From Owenweeksia sp. (GTDB taxonomy: Bacteria; Bacteroidota; Bacteroidia; Flavobacteriales; Schleiferiaceae), in the NCBI GenBank assembly GCA_028277105.1, contig JANQHO010000163.1, positions 1-35,758 on the forward strand: a stretch of 35,758 bases of DNA, given 5' to 3'. Both the position numbers and the translations under genes were made by a program. Of the stretch, positions 1 through 6,007 are shown in pieces. How positions within the stretch are numbered: position 1 is the first letter of the stretch; each line of letters opens with the position of its first letter. Below the pieces are notes generated by a model, which saw nothing but the letters and a program-made list of their open reading frames with translations, ran no database searches and was not told the origin of the DNA.

Positions 1-99
1 GCATAAAGCCCCAGGGGAAGGCAGCATAAAAGTGCCTTGAGTAAAGGTTTGAGCATGGTTAAAAAAATTAAAGTTTAGTATAAATGGAAAGGTGTGTTA

Positions 100-639
100 C
101 TAGTCGTAGACAAAGACATCCTCGAATTGACCGTTGGCAACGGTGTACACGCTATCGCGTTGTTTATGATAGGCTTGAAATTGGAAGCGCCCCGAAATGC
201 GCTTCCCTTCAAATTTATCGATGATTAACTCACCCATATTCAGAGCGTTAGTCTCTATCGTATCATTATAGTGATTAATATCTGTTACCCTTACTCCACC
301 ATAATTAAAATCTGAGAGGACGAATGACCCAACCTCAAGGCCCATGTTCACCCTGATATAGATACTCGAAAAACCTTTTCTAAGTTGATCGCTACAAGAA
401 TTTCTTGCTGAAAAAGAAAAACCATCACCTAGATTTTGAATTATTGTCCGGGCACTTTTAGAACCTGGAAGAGTGACGTTTGGGTAGCAGTCCCCCCAGA
501 ACTGCCCATTGATGGTACAGGTAGTCTCGCTCCAATAATAATCGGGTGGGTCATTGCCCTTGCCATTATCGTCTTTTTTACAGGCTGCGGACAGGAGTAT
601 AACCGCTATTAAAAGATATAAATGGCTGTATTTTTTCAT
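100..639 (-). CDS. DUF6252-like lipoprotein, paralogue 1
   Basis: Predicted lipoprotein of 179 aa. The start at 639 gives a lysine-rich n-region, a hydrophobic stretch and a lipobox ending SAAC; the open frame continues upstream only into the neighbouring paralogue, so longer starts are rejected. After the lipidated cysteine comes an acidic/Asn-rich linker, then SETTCTINGQFWGDC and a C-terminal block ISGRFQFQAYH...VANGQFEDVF. The NGxxW start and the 'ISGxFxF...NGxF' ending fit the Bacteroidota DUF6252 lipoprotein family (inference from remembered motifs). Function unknown. It is the last of three tandem paralogues transcribed leftwards, with 19 nt between genes. Its signal peptide is nearly identical to paralogue 2, whereas its middle matches paralogue 3. 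Confidence 0.8.
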   Translation of the reverse strand: MKKYSHLYLLIAVILLSAACKKDDNGKGNDPPDYYWSETTCTINGQFWGDCYPNVTLPGSKSARTIIQNLGDGFSFSARNSCSDQLRKGFSSIYIRVNMGLEVGSFVLSDFNYGGVRVTDINHYNDTIETNALNMGELIIDKFEGKRISGRFQFQAYHKQRDSVYTVANGQFEDVFVYD

Positions 640-658
640 GACTTTATATATGGTAAAG

Positions 659-1201
659 TTACTCAAGATTATAAACAAAAACATTATCAAATTTGCCATT
701 GGCAATGACATACACACTATCCTTTTGTTTGTGATAGGCTTGAAAATGAAAGCGACCTGATATGCGTTTTCCCTCGAATTTATCAATGATTAACTCTCCT
801 GTGTATGTTTCATTCGTTTCGATTGTATCGCGAGAAACTGTTGCTGTTAAACTGACCCCACCATAATGAAAATCTCCCAAAACATAACTGCCGACCTCTA
901 CATCAAAAAAGGTTCTGATATAAACCTCATAGACATCTGTTCTTCGTATATCACGGCAAAAATTTGCAGCCGAAATTAGTACACCATCACCTAAAAGTTG
1001 TGCCGATGTTTCCGCACTATGCCCCCCACGAATGAACATACTCGGCTCACAATCTCCCCATAATTGTCCATTAATGGTACAGGTGGTTTCACTCCAGTAA
1101 TAGGCCGGGCGGTCATCATCATTGCCATTATCGTCTTTTTTACAGGCTGCTGGCAGGAGTATAACCGCTATTAAAAGATATAAATGGCTGTATTTTTTCA
1201 T
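659..1201 (-). CDS. DUF6252-like lipoprotein, paralogue 2
   Basis: Predicted lipoprotein of 180 aa; the start at 1201 precedes MKKYSH and a hydrophobic segment with lipobox PAAC. It shares the layout of its neighbours: SETTCTINGQLWGDC after the linker, a third internal cysteine (ANFCRD), and the C-terminal ELIIDKFEGKRISGRF block. The central part (about residues 55-85) is the most divergent of the three and lacks the YPNVTLPG block of the other two. It lies 19 nt from the gene on each side, so the three are probably co-transcribed. Function unknown; the exported lipoprotein location is inferred from the lipobox. Confidence 0.8.
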   Translation of the reverse strand: MKKYSHLYLLIAVILLPAACKKDDNGNDDDRPAYYWSETTCTINGQLWGDCEPSMFIRGGHSAETSAQLLGDGVLISAANFCRDIRRTDVYEVYIRTFFDVEVGSYVLGDFHYGGVSLTATVSRDTIETNETYTGELIIDKFEGKRISGRFHFQAYHKQKDSVYVIANGKFDNVFVYNLE

Positions 1202-1220
1202 GACTTTATACATGGTAAAG

Positions 1221-1769
1221 TTACTGAAGGTTATAAACAAAAACATCATCAAATTTGCCATTGGCAATCACATACACACTGTCTTTTTCTTTGTGATAGG
1301 CTTGAAACTGAAAACGCCCTGAGATGCGCTTCCCTTCAAATTTATCAATGATCAGTTCACCGGTGTGCATGGGGTCAGTTTCTATTGTGTCCCGATAATT
1401 TGGAACACCTGACAACAATTGTACGCCTCCTTGATGAAAATCATTTAGTACAAAGTTACCTTCTTCAAGGGGGAATAAAATCCTCATATAAACATTGGCA
1501 ATATCCATATGATCCACATCATTGCAAAGATTTGTCGCTTGAATCATAAACCCATTACCAAAAGACTGGGCCGAGGTTCGTGCACTGTTTAAGCCTGGAA
1601 GAGTGACGTTTGGGTAGCAGTCCCCCCACAACTGCCCATTGATCGTACAGGTCGTTTCACTCCAATAATAGGCAGGCCGGTCATCATCATTGCCATTATT
1701 ATCTTTTTTGCACGAAGCCAGCAGCCCCAGGACAATAAAACATATAAGCAAATGTATAGAGCGTTTCAT
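1221..1769 (-). CDS. DUF6252-like lipoprotein, paralogue 3
   Basis: Predicted lipoprotein of 182 aa and the promoter-proximal member of the tandem trio. The signal peptide (MKRSIHLLICFIVLGLLASC) differs from those of the other two, but the mature part starts with the same KKDxNGNDDDRPAYYW linker as paralogue 2 and then shares GDCYPNVTLPG with paralogue 1. The C-terminal KFEGKRISGRFQFQAYHKEKD block is common to all three. Three conserved cysteines remain after the lipid-attachment cysteine. Function unknown. Confidence 0.8.
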   Translation of the reverse strand: MKRSIHLLICFIVLGLLASCKKDNNGNDDDRPAYYWSETTCTINGQLWGDCYPNVTLPGLNSARTSAQSFGNGFMIQATNLCNDVDHMDIANVYMRILFPLEEGNFVLNDFHQGGVQLLSGVPNYRDTIETDPMHTGELIIDKFEGKRISGRFQFQAYHKEKDSVYVIANGKFDDVFVYNLQ

Positions 1770-2154
1770 AGCCTAAAAGATAAGCGGTTTATGTATATAA
1801 ACGGCTCCCTGACAGGGGCGGTTGGGTATCCAAAAAACAATGCAAAACTTATCGTAAAAACGATAACAAAAAAACAACGCGAAACTGTTGTTTTGCCGTT
1901 CGCGTTTTGAAAGTGGATTTTTACACCTGATCATATACGGTTTTTAAAGTCATCATCCGTTTCATATCGGAGTGATTATGGATCACCACTCAAATATAAG
2001 TATATTTTATAAACAAAAAGTATAGTGAGGAATATTTTGTCCTGCTATCTCTTCTCACGGCTTGTACAGGGCAATGTATAAGATAAACACCATACACAAC
2101 CAATCCGTTGTATTGTGATCGTGCAAGAAACAACACCTTGTCCAAAATTCCATT
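1770..2154. other. Intergenic region with overlapping small inverted repeats
   Basis: This 385-bp gap separates the leftward lipoprotein operon from the rightward XRE regulator. It holds TTATCGT/ACGATAA (1849-1855/1860-1866) and two mutually exclusive 8-bp stems: AAAACAAC/GTTGTTTT (1871-1878/1887-1894) and AACGCGAA/TTCGCGTT (1876-1883/1899-1906). A minus-strand -7-like TATATTTG lies at 1998-1991, with TTTG 15 nt upstream, which is shorter than the usual spacing, so it is only a weak promoter candidate for the lipoproteins. No further gene was recognised. Confidence 0.4.
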
Positions 2155-2164
2155 ATGGACAAGG
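2136..2164. promoter_or_regulatory. 9-bp inverted repeat across the XRE gene start codon
   Basis: CCTTGTCCA (2136-2144) and TGGACAAGG (2156-2164) are perfect reverse complements separated by 11 nt. The ATG of the XRE regulator is at 2155-2157, so the right arm covers the start codon and the first codons. The arms suit either a dimeric operator for autoregulation or an mRNA hairpin that hides the start codon. The repeat is seen directly; its role is inferred. Confidence 0.55.
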
Positions 2165-2373
2165 ATCAACGGCTGGTCAATTTGGGAAAACGGGTGAAAT
2201 ATCTGCGCACGGACAGAGGGCTCACTCAGGTCGATCTAGCCTCGCGTGTTAATAAAGATCAGCAATCCATTCAGCGTTTTGAAGCTGGACGAATTAATCC
2301 AAGCTACCTTTATTTGTGGGATATTGCTAAAGGCCTTGATATTACCTTAAGCGATCTAGTAGATGGCATTTAA
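2155..2373 (+). CDS. Small XRE-family HTH transcriptional regulator
   Basis: This 72-aa protein is essentially one helix-turn-helix domain (HTH_3/XRE type): LGKRVKYLRTDRGLTQVDLA forms helices 1-2, and KDQQSIQRFEAGRINPS is the recognition helix and turn. There is no extra domain, so it is like the single-domain DNA-binding regulators of phage, toxin-antitoxin or restriction modules, but no such partner gene is adjacent. It is convergent with mazG (5 nt between stop codons). The inverted repeat across its start codon suggests self-regulation. Confidence 0.85.
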   Translation: MDKDQRLVNLGKRVKYLRTDRGLTQVDLASRVNKDQQSIQRFEAGRINPSYLYLWDIAKGLDITLSDLVDGI

Positions 2374-2378
2374 AAGAT

Positions 2379-3158
2379 CTAAGCCCATTTTTTAGCCCTT
2401 TCCCAGATCACATCCATTTCGGCCAGGGTCATTTCAGCTAGTGCTTTGCCCTCTTCTTTGGCTTTTTCTTCCAGGTATTGAAAGCGTTTGATAAACTTTT
2501 TATTGGTGCGCTCCAGGGCTGATTCTGCATCTATCTGAAGGAAACGGCTCAGGTTGATCATAGAAAAAAGCAGGTCGCCAAACTCCGCTTCCGACTGCTT
2601 CCTGTCACCCTGCTTAATCTCGTCTTTCAGCTCGTTCAGCTCTTCTTCAACTTTATCCCATACCTGTTGGGCATTATCCCAGTCAAAGCCCACCCCACGG
2701 GCTTTTTCCTGGATACGGGTGGCTTTAACCATAGCCGGCAACGACCGGGGTACCCCTTCCAAAACCGATTTTTTGCCTTCCTTGAGTTTCAGCTTTTCCC
2801 AGTTGGCCTTCACTTCCTCTTCCCCGGAAACTTCTACGTCTTCGTAAATATGAGGGTGCCGCTGTATGAGCTTTTCGCAAATGGCGTTGAGCACATCGGC
2901 TACGTCAAAAGCTTGTTTTTCCTCTCCTATTTTGGAGTAGAAAACCAGGTGCAGGAAGAGATCGCCCAGTTCTTTTTTAACTTCTTCCAGCTTGTTGTCC
3001 AGAATGGCATCACCCAACTCATAAGTCTCCTCGATAGTAAGGGGCCTGAGGGTTTCCATGGTCTGCTTGCGATCCCAGGGGCACTTTTCCCTCAGGTCTT
3101 CCATGATGTTCAAAAGGCGGGCAAAGGCCTGTAGTTTATCTTCCCGGCTGTTGTTCAT
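2379..3158 (-). CDS. mazG: Nucleoside triphosphate pyrophosphohydrolase MazG
   Basis: MazG hydrolyses (d)NTPs to the monophosphate and PPi and acts as a cytosolic house-cleaning enzyme. The 259-aa length is normal for the two-domain form. The first MazG repeat shows CPWDRKQT, then LTIEETYELGDAI and KKELGDLFLHLVFY; the second shows WDKVEEELNELKDEI and AEFGDLLFSMINLSRF. These carry the EExxE...ExxD acidic metal-binding pattern of the family. It is the last gene of the leftward ruvX-def-lipoprotein-DUF5606-mazG run and starts 2 nt after the stop codon of the DUF5606 gene. Confidence 0.95.
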   Translation of the reverse strand: MNNSREDKLQAFARLLNIMEDLREKCPWDRKQTMETLRPLTIEETYELGDAILDNKLEEVKKELGDLFLHLVFYSKIGEEKQAFDVADVLNAICEKLIQRHPHIYEDVEVSGEEEVKANWEKLKLKEGKKSVLEGVPRSLPAMVKATRIQEKARGVGFDWDNAQQVWDKVEEELNELKDEIKQGDRKQSEAEFGDLLFSMINLSRFLQIDAESALERTNKKFIKRFQYLEEKAKEEGKALAEMTLAEMDVIWERAKKWA

Positions 3159-3160
3159 GC

Positions 3161-3607
3161 TTATTCCTCTTCCGAAGACGAAGCTTCTTTTTCCTCTTCC
3201 TCTCCTTTTGTTTCTTCCTCTTCTTCGGGAACTATCATCCCGTATTCGTGCAACAGATTATACCAGCTAAACAGTTTTTTGAGGTCAGAATGGTATACCC
3301 GGCCTTCGTCATAATCCGACAGGATCTCCATCATATAACTTCTCAATTTAGCAGGATCTTCCTTATGGCTGATAGTAGTTCCGTAGTCTTCTTTATCGGC
3401 TATTTTTTTAAAAACATCGGCAAGGGCTACTTCTTCATCATGGGTATAGATCGCTATGTCTTTTAAAGAGCTGATGTTATTGGACGATGAAACGGGAAAG
3501 CGCTTACTGCCGTCAAGGGTTTCCACTATCACCCCTCCCCTGCTTTGCGCCACCAGCTTGTAAAGCCCCGGCTTCCCACTGATGGATAGTATCTCTTCTA
3601 AATTCAT
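3161..3607 (-). CDS. DUF5606 family protein
   Basis: Conserved Bacteroidota protein of 148 aa and unknown function. The N-terminus (MNLEEILSISGKPGLYKLVAQ, then ETLDGSKRFPV) is the typical start of the DUF5606 family; a small beta-rich N-terminal domain is followed by a helical part with YNLLHEYGMI. The last 20 or so residues are almost all Glu with Lys and Ser, an acidic tail that is probably disordered. It sits in a tight operon, 2 nt from the gene on each side, between the TPR lipoprotein and mazG. The family call comes from remembered motifs. Confidence 0.8.
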   Translation of the reverse strand: MNLEEILSISGKPGLYKLVAQSRGGVIVETLDGSKRFPVSSSNNISSLKDIAIYTHDEEVALADVFKKIADKEDYGTTISHKEDPAKLRSYMMEILSDYDEGRVYHSDLKKLFSWYNLLHEYGMIVPEEEEETKGEEEEKEASSSEEE

Positions 3608-3609
3608 AA

Positions 3610-4137
3610 TTATTGATTAGCATTAGTAACTCCTTCAGCCTTTTCCATCCACTGCTTTACCTTATCCAGGTCTGTGGTATTGGAATCGGCCAGGAGATCT
3701 TTCAAATGGTAGGCATCATTAGCCAAAGGATGGTTGGGGTATTTTTTTAGAAAACTGCCGTAATACCGGATAGCCTTGGCTTTTTTTTGCAGGTTTTCAT
3801 CGTAGGTAAAGCCAATCATAAAAAGGGAACGGGCCGCCTGGGGGTGTTCCGGGTAGTTTTCAATGATCAACTGATAGCGGGCAATGGCTTCCATTTCCCT
3901 TTGGGGTTGTACCCGCAGTATATCGGCTGAACGCTGTAAATAATAAGGCGTTATAGAGTCACCGGGATTTTGTTCAGCAAATTCTCCATAGGCCCTAACC
4001 AAGGAAAAAGCCAGGGAAGTATCCACAACATTGCTGTTTTTGGCCTCCTCTTCCATGGCCTCAATTTGTGTGCGCAGGGACTCCTGTGGCTGGCAGGCGA
4101 CTACTACAATTGATATTATGGCAAAAAAGCTTTTCAT
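3610..4137 (-). CDS. TPR-containing lipoprotein
   Basis: 175-aa protein with a short hydrophobic leader and lipobox VVAC (Cys15), so probably an envelope lipoprotein. The mature part is helical, with TPR-like repeats: AIARYQLIIENYPEHPQAARSL and AIRYYGSFLKKYPNHPLAND have the spacing and Tyr-Pro turns of tetratricopeptide repeats of the YbgF/BamD-like type. Its ATG overlaps the TGA stop of def (ATGA), implying translational coupling. Function is not known; scaffolding in the envelope is an inference from the fold. Confidence 0.75.
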   Translation of the reverse strand: MKSFFAIISIVVVACQPQESLRTQIEAMEEEAKNSNVVDTSLAFSLVRAYGEFAEQNPGDSITPYYLQRSADILRVQPQREMEAIARYQLIIENYPEHPQAARSLFMIGFTYDENLQKKAKAIRYYGSFLKKYPNHPLANDAYHLKDLLADSNTTDLDKVKQWMEKAEGVTNANQ

Positions 4138-4706
4138 TTCTGATGGGGAAACTTCATTTTATAGCTAACAGAAACTTTTCCTTTAGCAATATTATTGAGC
4201 TTGGTTTTTAGTACACGCTTCCTTAAAGGAGACAAATAATCCGTGAAAAGGATGCCTTCTATGTGGTCATATTCGTGCTGAATAACACGAGCCTTCAAAC
4301 CCTCGTATTCTTCCTGCTGCTCTGCAAAATTCCGGTCAAAATAACGGATGGCTATTTTTTCTGGACGATCTACGTCTTCCCTTACATCAGGTATACTCAG
4401 GCAACCTTCATTAAAAGCCCATTCTTCTCCCTTCTCATCCATGATCTCAGGGTTTATAAAGACTTTTTTAAACTCCCTTAAACCCTCATCGTCTTCTTCA
4501 TCTTCTTCTACAAAACCTGTAGTATCTACTATAAAAAGCCTTATCGGTTTCCCTATCTGCGGAGCGGCTAGTCCTACCCCACTGGCTTTGTACATGGTTT
4601 CAAACATACTGTCTATCAGCTCTTGTAAACCGGGATAATCCTTGTCGATATCTTCTCCTCTTTTGCGAAGGACCGAATCTCCGTATGCTACTATGGGTAA
4701 AATCAT
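4134..4706 (-). CDS. def: Peptide deformylase
   Basis: Removes the formyl group from the N-terminal methionine of nascent proteins; metal enzyme in the cytosol. All three motifs are present: GVGLAAPQIG (residues 43-52), EGCLSIP (100-106, metal ligand Cys102) and QHEYDH (143-148, ligands His144 and His148, catalytic Glu145). The start at 4706 (MILPIVAYGD) matches the family N-terminus; the frame is open further upstream but adds only unlikely residues. A Glu/Asp-rich insertion (about 67-76) sits between motifs 1 and 2. The stop overlaps the next ATG by 4 nt, and ruvX is 35 nt upstream. Confidence 0.97.
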   Translation of the reverse strand: MILPIVAYGDSVLRKRGEDIDKDYPGLQELIDSMFETMYKASGVGLAAPQIGKPIRLFIVDTTGFVEEDEEDDEGLREFKKVFINPEIMDEKGEEWAFNEGCLSIPDVREDVDRPEKIAIRYFDRNFAEQQEEYEGLKARVIQHEYDHIEGILFTDYLSPLRKRVLKTKLNNIAKGKVSVSYKMKFPHQK

Positions 4707-4741
4707 GAGTGCTGTTTGCCGCAAAAATAACAAATGAACAA

Positions 4742-5152
4742 CTACCTGCCTTGCAGATAAGATTGTAATATAATAGCGGCACTGATCTTATCTATTTCTC
4801 CTTTTTGCTGTCTTTGCTTCTTTTTCATTCCTGTTTTGATCATCGCTTCACTAGCCATTTTACTGCTAAAGCGTTCGTCTACCAATATCACCGGTATGCC
4901 GTTGAATTTCTTTTTGAGTTGAATGACAAATTTCCTTACCCGTTCTGAATTATCGGAATCTCCCCCATCCAAATTAAGGGGATCACCAACAACTATTTCC
5001 GCAAAACCCTCTTCTTCATTGAGTTGTTGGAGATAGTTGATCAATTTATCCGTAGCTATTGTTTCTTTAGGTGAAGCTATGATCTGCAAATCATCTGTTT
5101 CAGCTATACCGGTTCGTTTACTTCCTATGTCTAAGGCAATGATTTTTGTCAA
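4742..5152 (-). CDS. ruvX: RuvX/YqgF family putative pre-16S rRNA nuclease
   Basis: 136-aa RNase H-fold protein of the YqgF/RuvX family, involved in 16S rRNA 5' end processing and once proposed as a Holliday junction resolvase. The N-terminal ALDIGSKRTGIAETD carries the first catalytic Asp; VGDPLNLDG, VDERFSS and the C-terminal EIDKISAAIILQSYLQ supply the other family motifs. First gene of the leftward five-gene operon. Its ATG is only 37 bp from the divergent dapD ATG. Confidence 0.92.
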   Translation of the reverse strand: MTKIIALDIGSKRTGIAETDDLQIIASPKETIATDKLINYLQQLNEEEGFAEIVVGDPLNLDGGDSDNSERVRKFVIQLKKKFNGIPVILVDERFSSKMASEAMIKTGMKKKQRQQKGEIDKISAAIILQSYLQGR

Positions 5153-5161
5153 AAGGCTTCT

Positions 5162-5169
5162 TATTTTTG
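5162..5169 (+). promoter_or_regulatory. Putative -7 element for dapD
   Basis: TATTTTTG fits the Bacteroidota -7 consensus TAnnTTTG and would start dapD mRNA about 14 nt before its ATG. A TTTG at 5145-5148 is only 13 nt upstream, closer than the usual 17-23 nt, so the -33 half is not convincing. Confidence 0.35.
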
Positions 5170-5171
5170 GC

Positions 5172-5179
5172 CAAATTTA
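5172..5179 (-). promoter_or_regulatory. Putative -7 element for the ruvX operon
   Basis: On the minus strand this reads TAAATTTG, a TAnnTTTG match, placing the likely start about 13 nt before the ruvX ATG. No well-spaced -33 TTTG was found. It lies 2 bp from the oppositely directed dapD -7 box, so the two promoters would compete for the same 37 bp. Confidence 0.35.
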
Positions 5180-5189
5180 AAGGATAGCC

Positions 5190-6005
5190 ATGAAGGATCT
5201 ACAGCAAATTATAGAACAAGCCTGGGTAAAGCGGGAAATGCTGCATGAAAAAACTACGATTGAAGCCATAGAAGCTGTAATAGAAGAAGTTGATAAAGGC
5301 AGGCTTAGATGCGCTGAACCTTCTGCTAATGGCTGGCAGGTTAACGAATGGGTAAAGAAAGCGGTTATACTTTACTTCCCCACTCGCAAAATGGAAACAT
5401 TGAAGGCCGGTCCCCTGGAGTTTCACGACAAAATTCCTTTAAAAGAAAACTACGCTGAATTGGGGATCAGAGTAGTTCCTCATGCCGTTTCACGTTACGG
5501 AGCCTATGTTTCCAAAGGAGTGATCATGATGCCTTCCTACGTTAATATTGGCGCTTATGTAGACGAGGGAAGCATGGTAGATACCTGGGCTACCGTAGGC
5601 AGCTGCGCCCAGATAGGAAAAAATGTGCATCTGAGTGGAGGAGTAGGTATTGGCGGTGTATTAGAGCCAGTGCAAGCAGCTCCGGTAATTATTGAGGATA
5701 ACTGTTTTATAGGTTCACGCTGCATAGTAGTAGAAGGTATGCACATTGAAAGTGAAGCGGTGCTGGGAGCTAATGTAGTCTTAACGGCCTCTACCAAAAT
5801 TATAGACGTAACGGGAAGCAAACCCAAAGAGATCAAAGGCCACATACCAAACCGTTCGGTAGTAATTCCGGGTAGTTATACCAAAAAATTTCCCGCTGGG
5901 GATTTTAATGTCAGTTGTGCTTTGATCATTGGAAAACGCAAAGAAAGTACAGATAAAAAAACCTCGCTCAACAGCGCTTTACGGGAATACGGGGTTTCCG
6001 TTTAA
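5190..6005 (+). CDS. dapD: 2,3,4,5-tetrahydropyridine-2,6-dicarboxylate N-succinyltransferase
   Basis: Catalyses the succinyl-CoA-dependent step of the lysine/meso-diaminopimelate pathway, supplying DAP for peptidoglycan. At 271 aa it has the family's usual length. The N-terminal helical domain is followed by a left-handed beta-helix of hexapeptide repeats (about residues 105-210), with MMPSYVNIGAYVDEGSMVDT, WATVGSCAQIGKNVHLSGG and GVGIGGVLEP, all typical of DapD. The C-terminal PGSYTKKFPAGDFNVSCAL is also characteristic. Convergent with the usher-like gene, with only 2 nt between stop codons. Confidence 0.96.
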   Translation: MKDLQQIIEQAWVKREMLHEKTTIEAIEAVIEEVDKGRLRCAEPSANGWQVNEWVKKAVILYFPTRKMETLKAGPLEFHDKIPLKENYAELGIRVVPHAVSRYGAYVSKGVIMMPSYVNIGAYVDEGSMVDTWATVGSCAQIGKNVHLSGGVGIGGVLEPVQAAPVIIEDNCFIGSRCIVVEGMHIESEAVLGANVVLTASTKIIDVTGSKPKEIKGHIPNRSVVIPGSYTKKFPAGDFNVSCALIIGKRKESTDKKTSLNSALREYGVSV

Positions 6006-6007
6006 TG

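Noticed and set aside
18..38. AAGGCA/TGCCTT stem-loop after the first lipoprotein gene as a terminator
   Set aside because: Only 6 bp of stem and no U-tract in the direction of transcription.
131..144. CCGTTGGCAACGG-type sequence resembling the cassette core
   Set aside because: It lies inside the coding sequence of a lipoprotein (VANGQFE codons) and has no palindromic arms or cassette-like partner nearby.
1849..1906. Overlapping hairpins as an intrinsic terminator or riboswitch
   Set aside because: Short AT-rich stems, none followed by a clear U-tract, not matching any riboswitch fold I know; kept only as a description of the gap.
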